From NCBI RefSeq assembly GCF_900090285.1, contig NZ_LT607754.1, forward strand, positions 310,001-374,000: DNA of 64,000 nucleotides, given 5' to 3'. The DNA comes from Micromonospora inositola. GTDB taxonomy: Bacteria > Actinomycetota > Actinomycetes > Mycobacteriales > Micromonosporaceae. Below are positions 39,556-47,734 of the stretch, one piece after another; positions within the stretch are counted from its first letter, which is position 1; each line of letters opens with the position of its first letter. The translations under genes and the position numbers were made by a program. Under the pieces are notes generated by a model. It was not told where the DNA came from. It saw nothing but the letters and a program-made list of their open reading frames with translations, and did no database searches.

Positions 39556-40016
39556 TCACCCCCCGCTGTCCGGTTCCTCCACCGGCGCCTCCTCGTCGAG
39601 CAGATCGGCCGGGTCGACCGTGAACACGAACGGCTGCCGCATGACGAAGGTGGTGCCGGCGGCTGCGGCGGAGAGCGCCTGGTACTCCCCCTCGACCAGC
39701 TCGTGGAGGGCCAGCACAGGAACCCGGTTACGCAGGTCGACCCGGAGGAAGAAGGGAACCCCGGCCGCGGCGTACTCGCGACGCCGGTCGATCACACCGC
39801 TGCGGTGGTCGGCCGGCGACACGATCTCGCCGAGCAGGACCGCCGATGAGATGTCAATCGCCGTTCGACCGCCTGCCGGAGGCGATAGGCGAGCTCCCGT
39901 TGCACCACCCGCCGGTCGGGCCCGCATCCGGGCGTGACCACGACGCAGCCACGCAGCACCTCCACGCGCGGGCCGTGTTCTCCGGCAACAGGTCGAGCGC
40001 TGCTCGTGCGGTCCAC
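39556..40016 (-). pseudogene. Uma2-family (PD-(D/E)XK) endonuclease remnant, frameshifted and internally deleted
   Basis: The C-terminal Uma2 pattern AVLLGEIVSPADHRSG through [10 protein letters not shown] is in one frame (39556 to about 39880). The N-terminal half with GPRVEVLRGCVVVTPGCGP and VVQRELAYRLRQAV is in another (about 39880-40016). Between them the usual 50-60 residues, including the PD motif that binds metal, are missing. The frame change lies near 39860. So at least one deletion and one frameshift occurred. Uma2 proteins are numerous in actinobacteria and rarely characterised; this copy is surely inactive. Confidence 0.65.
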
Positions 40017-40038
40017 GCGTCGTCACGCCGACCCAACG

Positions 40039-40251
40039 ATGCGGCCCGGTGGGCGCCTCATCGTCGGCAACTTCCATCTGCGCAACGGGACCAAGGCGCT
40101 GATGGACCACGTGCTGGACTGGCGGCTCGTCCATCGGACTGAGGAGGACCTGGATCGGCTCTTCCAGGCATCGGCCTTCGGACGCCCGACCACCCGCGTG
40201 ATGTACGAGCCCGAATCGATCAACCTGTTCGCCGAGCGTGTCAAAGACTGA
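40039..40251 (+). pseudogene. C-terminal fragment of a class I SAM methyltransferase
   Basis: The 70 residues beginning at PGGRLIVGNFHLRNG continue MDHVLDWRLVHRTEEDLDRL and end SINLFAERVKD. This matches only the last third of a family of SAM-dependent methyltransferases, after the SAM-binding domain. The upstream part is absent: 40016-40039 is directly next to the Uma2 remnant on the other strand. Two unrelated gene ends meeting head to head indicate a deletion junction. Confidence 0.55.
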
Positions 40252-40351
40252 TGCGTCGGCCTGTCCCGCGTCAAGAACCTGGCTCAAGATTACGGTCATG
40301 CCCAGGGTGGATGAGATAGAGCTCGATGAGATCGGTGGATACTCCTACCCC

Positions 40352-42838
40352 TCACATCTTTATCCGTTCGTTGGCGGGATCGTAGAGCGGTCGCAGCGAG
40401 ACCACGGCCGGGTAGGTCGAGGCGCCGATCTCGACGGTCCACTTGCCGGAATCGATCCACGCCTGATCGAGCGGCTGGCGTGCGTCAACCATCGCGAGGC
40501 CGACCGCCCCACCCAGCGAGAAGCCGTACGAGGCCGCCCGGATGTAGCCGACCGGCGTGCCGTTGCGGCGCACGACCTCGGCGTGGAACATCAACGGTTC
40601 GGGGTCGGTGACCAGCACCTGCACGAGCCGGCGGGTGAGCGGCCCCTCGGCCTTCTTGGCCAGCACGGCCTCGCGGCCGATGAAGCCGCCCGGCTTGTCG
40701 AGCGCGACTGCGAAGCCAAGACCGGCTTCGAGGACTGAGTCGGTGTTGTCGATGTCGTGCCCGTAGTCCCGGTAGCCCTTCTCCATCCGCAGACTCGACA
40801 GCGCCTTGAGCCCGGCATGCCGCAGACCCACCGCCCGGCCCGCCTCGACGAGCCGGTCGTAGACGTGCACGGCCTGCTCGGCGGGGATGTAGAGCTCATA
40901 CCCCAGTTCGCCGAGGTAGGTGATGCGGATGCAGAGCACGCGGGCGAACCCGAGGTCGATCTCGCGCGCCGTGCGGAACGGGAACGCCTCGTTGGACATG
41001 TCCTGCGTCGTCACCGACGCCAGCAGTTCCCGCGAGCGCGGTCCCTGGATGTTGATCTGCGCGTAGCCACCCGAGACGTCGGTGACGAACGCGTGCGCGT
41101 CCCCGAAGTGGCGGCGCATCCTCGCTTCGACGTGCCGGTGCGCCGTGTCCGAGGCAACGACCCAGAACCGGTCGTCCCCGAGCTTGGTAACCGTGAGGTC
41201 GGCCTCGAGCGTCCCGCCCTCGTTGAGCCACTGCGTGTAGGTGATGACGCCCGCCTCGCCGTCGACGCGGTTGGCGGAGATGCGCTCGAGTTCGCGTCCA
41301 GCGTCGCGTCCCTGCACGAGGAACTTCGACATGAACGACATGTCCATGAGGATCACGCCTTCGCGGGCGGCGCGGTGCTCGGCCTCCCAGTACGGGAACC
41401 AGTTCTGCCGCCCCCACGACAGCGCATCGACCTTCGGCTCGACACCCTCGGGCGCGTACCAGTCGGCACCCTCCCAACCGCTCACGTCCTTGAAGTACGC
41501 GCGCTGCTCGACGAGCCGGTGGTGCAGCGGGGAGAGCTTCGCATTGCGAGCGGTCTGCATCGAGCGGCCCGGGTAGTGGCACTGGTAGACCATGCCGAGC
41601 GACTCGACCGTGCGCGTCGCCCGGTACTCCGGGTTGCTCTGGTAGGCGTGCAGCCGGTCGATGTTGATGCCGGTGACGTCGATGTCCGGTCGGCCGTCGA
41701 CGATCCAGTGGGCGAGTGCGCGACCGATCCCGCCCCCCGTCAGGATGCCGATGGAGTTCAGCCCGGCCGCCACGAAATAGTTCTTCAGCTCGGGCGCCTC
41801 GCCGACGATCGGCTGCAGGTCGGGGGTGAAGCTCTCGGGCCCGCAGAAGAACTTGCGGACGCCCACCTCCATCGAGACCGGGATCCGCTCCATCGCCTTT
41901 TCCAGGTATGGCGCCATCCGGTCCCAGTCGGGCGGTAGCTCCCCGAACGAGAAGTTGTCGGGGATGCCCTCGATCTTCCAGGGCGCGCAGACGGTCTCGA
42001 AGAGCCCGAGCATCAGCCCGCCGCCCTCCTCGCGGAAGTAGCCGTACGACGCCGGGTCTTCGAGTACGGGCAGGGATCCGTCGACGCCCTCGACGGGCTC
42101 GGTGATCAGGTAGTAGTGCTCGGCCGCCTGCAGCGGGATGTTCACGCCCGCAGCCGCGCCGAGCTGGCGGGCCCACATGCCCGCGCAGTTGACGACGTAC
42201 TCGGCCTCGATATCGCCGTACGGCGTCCGTACGCCTGTCACCGCGCCGCCCCGCCGCAGCACGCCCGTGGCCGGGACGCCCTCCAAGATCTTCACCCCCT
42301 TCATCCGGGCGCCCTTGGCGAGCGACATCGTGACGTCCACAGGGTTCGCCCGGCCGTCCTGCGGCACGTAGAAGCCGGCGAGCAGGTCGTCCGTGCGGGC
42401 GAGGGGGAACAGCTTCTTGACCTCGCCCGGCGAGATCTCGTGAACGTCGACTCCGCAGTACCGGTTGAAGGCCGAGACGCGGCGGTATTCCTCCAAGCGG
42501 CCCGGTTCGGTCGCGAGTTCGATGAAGCCGACTTGCTTCAACCCGGTGGCGAGCCCGGTCTCGGCCTCGAGTCGGGCGTACAGGTCGCGGGTGTACCTGC
42601 GCATCTCGGTGGAGGTCTCGGACGTCGAGCCGAACGTGACCATCAGCCCGGCCGCGTGCCATGTGGTGCCGGACGTCAGTTGGTCGCGTTCGAGCAGCAC
42701 CACGTCGGTCCACCCGAGGTGGGCGAGGTGGTACGCGACGGAGGTCCCGATGATCCCGCCGCCCACCACGACGACGCGCGCACGATCTGGGACGCCGCTC
42801 GGCGCGGGGCCGCTCTTGGGCGGTGTCGGCAGGGTCAT
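40352..42838 (-). CDS. Dimethylglycine/sarcosine dehydrogenase-like FAD oxidoreductase with GcvT domain
   Basis: The 828-residue protein is a complete DMGDH-type enzyme: N-terminal FAD motif VVVGGGIIGTSVAYHLA (residues 22-38), the covalent FAD His in SGTTWHAAGLM, a mid-region DAO domain ending near 435, and a C-terminal aminomethyltransferase (GcvT-like) domain for folate transfer of the methyl carbon. It demethylates dimethylglycine, sarcosine or a related N-methyl amine. GGAG lies eight bases before ATG 42838. It stands alone, surrounded by gene fragments, and its codon use is less GC3-saturated than the core genes, so it was likely acquired. The natural substrate is uncertain. Confidence 0.88.
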   Translation of the reverse strand: MTLPTPPKSGPAPSGVPDRARVVVVGGGIIGTSVAYHLAHLGWTDVVLLERDQLTSGTTWHAAGLMVTFGSTSETSTEMRRYTRDLYARLEAETGLATGLKQVGFIELATEPGRLEEYRRVSAFNRYCGVDVHEISPGEVKKLFPLARTDDLLAGFYVPQDGRANPVDVTMSLAKGARMKGVKILEGVPATGVLRRGGAVTGVRTPYGDIEAEYVVNCAGMWARQLGAAAGVNIPLQAAEHYYLITEPVEGVDGSLPVLEDPASYGYFREEGGGLMLGLFETVCAPWKIEGIPDNFSFGELPPDWDRMAPYLEKAMERIPVSMEVGVRKFFCGPESFTPDLQPIVGEAPELKNYFVAAGLNSIGILTGGGIGRALAHWIVDGRPDIDVTGINIDRLHAYQSNPEYRATRTVESLGMVYQCHYPGRSMQTARNAKLSPLHHRLVEQRAYFKDVSGWEGADWYAPEGVEPKVDALSWGRQNWFPYWEAEHRAAREGVILMDMSFMSKFLVQGRDAGRELERISANRVDGEAGVITYTQWLNEGGTLEADLTVTKLGDDRFWVVASDTAHRHVEARMRRHFGDAHAFVTDVSGGYAQINIQGPRSRELLASVTTQDMSNEAFPFRTAREIDLGFARVLCIRITYLGELGYELYIPAEQAVHVYDRLVEAGRAVGLRHAGLKALSSLRMEKGYRDYGHDIDNTDSVLEAGLGFAVALDKPGGFIGREAVLAKKAEGPLTRRLVQVLVTDPEPLMFHAEVVRRNGTPVGYIRAASYGFSLGGAVGLAMVDARQPLDQAWIDSGKWTVEIGASTYPAVVSLRPLYDPANERIKM

Positions 42839-42988
42839 GGTCGCTCCGATCCTGATTGACGAGTTCGCCAGGCGCGTCGATTATGGCCGTCCCGACCGCG
42901 CGCACCGCCGTCGGCCGGTCACCTCGACAGGTCTGTCCGATCCTGGACCGCTACCCCTAGACCCGCAGCGCCGCGAACTAGTGCCTCG

Positions 42989-43261
42989 TCATGCAGCCTT
43001 GAACGGGTAATCCGGGTGGCGGATTTTGGATCCGGTGGTGAATCCGGATTTCGGTTTGGCGCGGTGGTTGCGCCAGCGGATGTAGTCGCCGATGGCGGCG
43101 TCCTGCTCGGCGTGGCTGCGGTGGTCGGTGCCGTTGAGCGCGAAGTAGCGCACTGCGGCGAACTCGGCTTCGATCCAGTTCAGCCGGGACGCGTAGGTCG
43201 GCAGGAACACCAGTTCCACCAGGTTGGCTTCGAGGCCGGTGCCCCGGTACGGCAGGAACAA
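42989..43261 (-). pseudogene. IS630-family transposase, C-terminal fragment
   Basis: The 90 codons include VELVFLPTYASRLNWIEAEF, then ALNGTDHRSHAEQDAAIGDYIRWRNH, the well-known C-terminal part with the last catalytic Glu (NWIEAE) of IS630/Tc1-mariner-type DDE transposases. The two Asp residues of the catalytic set and the N-terminal HTH are missing; upstream sequence does not read through in frame. TAGTGCC just beyond the stop (42979-42985) may be part of its terminal repeat. It marks the right end of the acquired DMGDH block. Confidence 0.75.
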
Positions 43262-43402
43262 CTGGCGCAGGTGCCGCCGGTACGGGCGGTGAAGCGGACC
43301 CGATCGGGGGCGGCGTCGAAGCGGATCAGCACGGCGCCGACGATAGGGCCGCAGCTCGCCTGCACACCCCCTGTTCCAGGCATGGGCGCGCGGCGGAACC
43401 GG

Positions 43403-43912
43403 TCAGTCGGGACGGCTGAGAACGAAGGTCTCCAGTTCGGCGCCGGCGTACCAGCCGGTGCGGACGCCGAGATGGGTCATGCCGAGCCGGCGGGCCACCG
43501 CCGTCGACGCCTCGTTGCCCGCCATCACCACCGCGTAGACCTGCCGGGCGCCGCCGGCGAACTCCCGGTCGAGCACCGCCCGGGCCGCCTCGGTGGCGTA
43601 GCCGTGCCCCCAGGAGTCGGGGTGCAGGTGCCAGCCGATCTCGATGTCGTCGGTGGGGGTGACGCCGTCACGGCCCGGCAGCGGCTTGAGCAGCACGCTG
43701 CCCGCCGCCCGGCCGGTGGCGCGCGGCTCGATCGCCCAGAGGCCGTACCGGTCGCGGTACGGGGCGTACCGGTCCCGCCAGGACCGGACCCGCTCGGCCG
43801 CCTGCGCCGGGTCGGTCATCCGCCCCGATCCGCCGCCCAGCCAGCGCATCACCTCGTCCCGGGAGTAGATGTCGTAGATCCGGTCCAGGTCCGTCTCGTT
43901 CACCGACCGCAT
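43403..43912 (-). CDS. GNAT N-acetyltransferase (RimJ/RimL-like)
   Basis: The 169-residue protein is a typical GNAT of the RimJ/RimL type: N-terminal TDLDRIYDIYSRDEVMRWLGG, DDIEIGWHLHPDSWGHGYATEA acetyl-CoA loop, and ARRLGMTHLG. Probably acetylates a protein N-terminus or small amine; substrate unknown. It ends close to the IS630 fragment and starts on the edge of a truncated oxidoreductase remnant. Confidence 0.8.
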   Translation of the reverse strand: MRSVNETDLDRIYDIYSRDEVMRWLGGGSGRMTDPAQAAERVRSWRDRYAPYRDRYGLWAIEPRATGRAAGSVLLKPLPGRDGVTPTDDIEIGWHLHPDSWGHGYATEAARAVLDREFAGGARQVYAVVMAGNEASTAVARRLGMTHLGVRTGWYAGAELETFVLSRPD

Positions 43913-44012
43913 GCCGTACGCGACGGGTGTCGACGGCGTCTACGCCGGCAGCGTCATCGGCGCCGCCGGCCACAACGCCGCCCGCCGCATCCTCACCGAC
44001 CTCGGCCGCTGA
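43911..44012 (+). pseudogene. C-terminal remnant of a phytoene-desaturase-like FAD oxidoreductase
   Basis: One frame reads TGVDGVYAGSVIGAAGHNAA, then RRILTDLGR and a stop at 44010-44012. This is the usual C-terminal end of NAD(P)/FAD amine oxidase/phytoene desaturase-type proteins (GVYLxGSxxHPGGGVxGAxGxNAA), with the middle HPGGGV segment lost. Only about 30 codons remain, overlapping the GNAT start on the other strand. It is too short for a firm call. Confidence 0.4.
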
Positions 44013-44048
44013 CCCCCACCCCGCTCTCCCCCACGATCTTCGCGGAAT

Positions 44049-44729
44049 CTATGCCGCCCTGGAGGACCCGGGGAGGTTGCCGGGGCCGCGGATGAGGAAG
44101 AGGCCGACGAACGCGAGGTAGAGGAAAAGGCTGAGGATCGGATCGACGAAGACGAAGGCGAAGGCGATCAGGTACAGCAGTGGGCGCAGCATGAACCGCC
44201 GCGAAACCGCCCGGGCCAGCCGGGGATCCAGGTCGGGGTGGAGCAGCCGGCGCCGGCGCGCCCACCACCAGCTCAGGTTGAAGAAGAGTGCCTCACCCAG
44301 CATGGTGCCGACGTAGAGGACAGCGGTCAGCCGCTGCTCGGTCACGCCACTGCGCAGGTTGTCCGAGAGCAGGTCGGCGGTGAACGGGATCGCGGCGACG
44401 AAGAGCAGCAGGAGCAGGTTGAACACCAGCATCGTCTGGTCGACCCGGACCACGTACCGCCACATGTTGTGGTGGGCGAGCCAGATGTGGCCGACGATCG
44501 CGAAGGTGATCACGTACGCCAGGTAGGACGGCCAGGCCTGGGCGAGGGCGTCGGGAAGCGCCTTCCCGCTCGCCCGGGCGGGTCCGTACTGGAGCAGCTC
44601 GACGGCCATCACCGTCAGCACGACCGCGAAGATCCCGTCGCTGATCGCCTCCACCCGGGAGGCGTCCCGGGCCATCTCCCGGTCGCGCCTGTACCGGTAC
44701 TCCCGCTCTTTGTCGTCTGCCCCTGTCAC
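44049..44729 (-). CDS. TMEM175-family potassium channel-like protein (DUF1211)
   Basis: The 226-residue protein has six TM helices. TM1 holds RVEAISDGIFAVVLTVMAVEL, the (F/I)SDG motif of bacterial TMEM175 channels. The charged N-terminal tail (DDKEREYRYRRDREMARD) is cytoplasmic. Bacterial members have one six-TM repeat and assemble as tetramers that conduct K+. GTG 44729 is chosen as start; GTG 44786 is also in frame but overlaps the neighbour by 17 bases. Confidence 0.8.
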   Translation of the reverse strand: MTGADDKEREYRYRRDREMARDASRVEAISDGIFAVVLTVMAVELLQYGPARASGKALPDALAQAWPSYLAYVITFAIVGHIWLAHHNMWRYVVRVDQTMLVFNLLLLLFVAAIPFTADLLSDNLRSGVTEQRLTAVLYVGTMLGEALFFNLSWWWARRRRLLHPDLDPRLARAVSRRFMLRPLLYLIAFAFVFVDPILSLFLYLAFVGLFLIRGPGNLPGSSRAA

Positions 44730-44769
44730 GCCCGCCCCGCTCTCGCTGGTGTCCGGTCGGTGCCGGTCG

Positions 44770-46350
44770 TCAGCTGAGCGCCTCACCGGCGGGAGCGGGC
44801 GTCTGCTCGTCGGCGCGGTGGGCGCGGATCTTGTGGCCGACGCTGGTCAGGCAGCGACCGCTGGGCATGTCGAACTTCCAGCCGTGCAGCTGGCAGGTGA
44901 GCTGGTCGCCCTCCACGATGCCGAACCGGCTCAGGTCGGCCTTCAGGTGCGGGCAGCGACGCTGCACCACCCAGCCGTCCAGCGTGATGTCCTCCGCGTC
45001 TACGGCCCGCCCGTGCTCGTCGTACCAGCCCTCGGCGTACTGGAGGCGCTCCTCGGACAGGCACTTGAAGAACGCGTAGACGAACTCGTTGTACTGGCCG
45101 ATCCGGGCCGCCGAGAAGCGGCAGGACAGGAAGAGCGAGTTGACCCAGTCCACCTCGCCGACGTGCAGCAGGTGCTCGATCAGCGCCCGATCGGTCCGGA
45201 AGCGGTAGCGGACCTTCTCGTCCGCGTACGGCCGGACCTCCTTGCCCGGGAAGTCCACCACGATCGACTCGACCGATTCTCCGTCGTAGCCCACCAGGTC
45301 GAAGCGGACCGGGCCGCCGACCCCCTTGGCCAGATAGATCGACTCGTCCAGCAGCGGCTCGATCCGGCGCTTCATCTCGCCGAGCACGTCCACCTCGGGG
45401 TGCCGCCAGGACGCCTTCTCCGCCTCGATGACCGGGCGCTTGCGCTCCCGCATCTCCTCCAGGTGGGCCACCTTGTCGGCGAAGAACTCCTCCACCGGCA
45501 CCGGGTGGGTGGTGGTCGCGCCCTCGGTGGTGATCTCGCTGACGCTGCCCGGCAGCAGCACGATGCCGTTGGTGCCACCGACCTTCGCGTACTCCTCCAG
45601 GAACACCGACTGGTCGGGGAAGATGTTGCCCTCGTCGCCGTGGATGTCGTTGAACTGCCACAACGCGTCGTCCAGGAAGCAGGGCGGGCCGGCGATCGGA
45701 AAGACGTGGTCGGCCTTCAGGTCGTCGATGTAGCGCCAGGTGCGGTCGAACTGCCGGTCCCGCTTCTGCTTGCCGAACGCGGTCTTCGCCGCCTGCGGCA
45801 GCTCGTAGACCATCGGGTACCAGATCGCGCCGGAGAACTGGAGCAGGTGCGCGTGCACGTGGCCCAGCTCGGCGAAGACGCTCAGGTCGGTCGGGCGGGC
45901 GTCGTTCTGGTTCAGCAGCCGGACCCCGTCGTACTCCACCCACAGCGAGGAGTCGCCGATCGGGCCGTCGGTCGGGCTGGTCAGCGCCTGGATCATGATC
46001 TTCAGGCCGCCGGGCAGCTCCACGACCTGCTCGTTCGGCGCCTTCAGGAACTTCGTGAAGCCGAGTTCCCGCAGCTCGTCCTCCATCTCCGAGGTGGGGA
46101 ACTCGGGAAGCAGGACCGTGGCGTCCTTCGAGATGTGGTCCCGCAGGTTCTTGGCGTCGAAGTGGTCGCGGTGCAGGTGCGAGACGTACAGGTAGTCGAC
46201 CTGGCCCAGCGCGTCCCAGTCCAGCAGTGAATTGTCCGGGAAAGGGAACCACGAGGCGAAGTAGGCCGGATTGACCCACGGGTCGCACAGGATGCTGCCC
46301 GCGGCCGTGTCGATCCGCATGCTGGCATGTCCCGTACCGGTCACTCGCAC
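44770..46350 (-). CDS. MBL-fold hydrolase with C-terminal Rieske domain
   Basis: The 526-residue protein starts with a metallo-beta-lactamase domain (GTGHASMRI, then YVSHLHRDHFDAKNL metal motif) and ends with a Rieske [2Fe-2S] domain (RRCPHLKADL and TCQLHGWKFD; Cys/His ligand pattern CxH...CxxH). The combination is reminiscent of the MBL and Rieske parts of CMP-Neu5Ac hydroxylase, but there the Rieske domain is N-terminal. The region between (about 270-430) is not recognised. The GTG at 46350 has GAGGGGG upstream. It probably acts as a redox-linked enzyme on an unknown small molecule. Confidence 0.85.
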   Translation of the reverse strand: MRVTGTGHASMRIDTAAGSILCDPWVNPAYFASWFPFPDNSLLDWDALGQVDYLYVSHLHRDHFDAKNLRDHISKDATVLLPEFPTSEMEDELRELGFTKFLKAPNEQVVELPGGLKIMIQALTSPTDGPIGDSSLWVEYDGVRLLNQNDARPTDLSVFAELGHVHAHLLQFSGAIWYPMVYELPQAAKTAFGKQKRDRQFDRTWRYIDDLKADHVFPIAGPPCFLDDALWQFNDIHGDEGNIFPDQSVFLEEYAKVGGTNGIVLLPGSVSEITTEGATTTHPVPVEEFFADKVAHLEEMRERKRPVIEAEKASWRHPEVDVLGEMKRRIEPLLDESIYLAKGVGGPVRFDLVGYDGESVESIVVDFPGKEVRPYADEKVRYRFRTDRALIEHLLHVGEVDWVNSLFLSCRFSAARIGQYNEFVYAFFKCLSEERLQYAEGWYDEHGRAVDAEDITLDGWVVQRRCPHLKADLSRFGIVEGDQLTCQLHGWKFDMPSGRCLTSVGHKIRAHRADEQTPAPAGEALS

Positions 46351-46478
46351 CGCAGTCCCCCTCAAAAAGACAATCAAGGTGTACGTCAAGACGCTACCGG
46401 AGGCAGTGTGGTCGCCGACCCGCGACGCCGGTAGTGCCGATCGCCCGGCCGGAGAGGGGTCCAACGGCCCGGGCGGGG

Positions 46479-47345
46479 TCAACCCTCGACGTGGCCGGTC
46501 CAGCTCCGCCGCTCCGGCGCGGCGGCGCGCCAGCCCTCCAGCAGCGCGGGGATCTCGTCGACCGGGGCGGCCAGGTGCACCCGCTGCCCGCCGGCGACCT
46601 GGTGGTCGCGATCCTGGCTGACGCTCCCCTCGCTGCAACACGCGCAGATCGTCCGGACGCCGCTGACCGGCTCGGCCGCGTACCCGCGCTCGTCGAACAG
46701 GTCCGCCAGGGCCCGGACGTCCGCCGGCGTGCGGGCGGTGACCTCGACGCTGGTAGTGGGCAGCTCGGAGGCCCGGAACAGCAGCAGCTCGTCGAAGACC
46801 GGGTACGCCCGCCCGTCGACCTCCCGCTCGCCGTTGGGCGCCCCGTCGTGCACCACCACCTCGCCGAACCGGCGGCCCGACCCCGGGGTGGGGACGCTCA
46901 GCACCCGGGCCCGGGTCGGACAGAGCCGCAGCGCCCAGACCACCTCCCCGCCGGCCTGCGGGTTCAGCCGGACCGGGGTGGCCCCGAAGTCCGCCACGAT
47001 CTCGCCCTCCCCGTCGGGCACGGTCAGGCCGAAGCCTCGCCAGGCGTCTCGGGCGGTGGCCCAGTCCTCCATGATCGTGGCCGCGATGCCCAGGTTCCAG
47101 AACGCCGGATCCTGGCTGCCCCGTTCCGCCCGCGCCGCCGCCTCCCGGCCCAGCTCGTACGCCTTCGCCCAGTTGCGCAGGAACTTGTGGGCCAGCGCCG
47201 CGTTGTACCACCACGCCGCGGCCGCCGGGATGTCCGGATACCGGCGCACGAGGCGCTCCCACAGCTCCCCGGCGACCGGCCAGTCCTCGGCCTCCCAGGC
47301 CTGCCGCGCCCGCTCGTACAGCTCACGGTCGTCCTCGCGGCTCAT
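46479..47345 (-). CDS. TPR-containing hypothetical protein
   Basis: The 288-residue protein has two or three N-terminal TPR-like repeats (RARQAWEAEDWPVAGELWERLV, then AAAWWYNAALAHKFLRNWAKAY, then DPAFWNLGIAATIMEDWATAR) and a C-terminal domain with a CACC Cys cluster near residue 230 that is not recognised. Similar proteins in actinomycetes are annotated only as TPR proteins. ATG 47345 follows GGGGGAC. No function can be given. Confidence 0.65.
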   Translation of the reverse strand: MSREDDRELYERARQAWEAEDWPVAGELWERLVRRYPDIPAAAAWWYNAALAHKFLRNWAKAYELGREAAARAERGSQDPAFWNLGIAATIMEDWATARDAWRGFGLTVPDGEGEIVADFGATPVRLNPQAGGEVVWALRLCPTRARVLSVPTPGSGRRFGEVVVHDGAPNGEREVDGRAYPVFDELLLFRASELPTTSVEVTARTPADVRALADLFDERGYAAEPVSGVRTICACCSEGSVSQDRDHQVAGGQRVHLAAPVDEIPALLEGWRAAAPERRSWTGHVEG

Positions 47346-47436
47346 GCCGTCCCCCATACAGGTCGGACCCTGCGCCGGGCCCGGCACGGGGCGTGCCAGA
47401 CTAACCGGAGATCCGATCGCGAGGGAAGGACCGACA

Positions 47437-47658
47437 GTGGCAGGAAGCGAGCCGGTAACCGCGCCAGATCAGCACAAGCCCGGGCACCGCAAGTCCGGAC
47501 GGATCGGCGCGGTGGTCTCCGCGCTGGCGCTGCTGGCGATGCTGTGCGGCAACCACGAGGGCAAGGTCGAGGACATCTGGCTGGCCGGAATCGCCGTGCT
47601 GCTGCTGGCCCTCGTCATCGGCGACGTGGTGCTGCGCCGCAACGGCCTGCGGTCCTGA
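47437..47658 (+). CDS. Small DUF2631-like membrane protein
   Basis: A 73-residue protein with a basic N-terminus (HKPGHRKSGR) and two TM helices (about 24-38 and 49-66) separated by a NHEGKVEDIW loop. Size and pattern fit DUF2631, a family found near dxr/rlmN in actinobacteria. GTG 47437 is preceded by GAGGGAAGGA. Function unknown. Its nearness to dxr in relatives suggests the block 39.5-47.4 kb was inserted between them. Confidence 0.7.
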   Translation: MAGSEPVTAPDQHKPGHRKSGRIGAVVSALALLAMLCGNHEGKVEDIWLAGIAVLLLALVIGDVVLRRNGLRS

Positions 47659-47687
47659 CCCGGCAGCCGTTCGGGACCAGCGACACA

Positions 47688-47721
47688 CGAAGGCCCGCCC
47701 CTCGTCGGGGGCGGGCCTTCG
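47688..47721. terminator. Bidirectional terminator between DUF2631 and DivIVA genes
   Basis: A perfect 14-base stem (47688-47701 with 47708-47721) with a six-base loop lies between the converging genes, 30 bases after the DUF2631 stop and 14 bases before the DivIVA stop. Confidence 0.75.
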
Positions 47722-47734
47722 TCGTCGTACGGGC

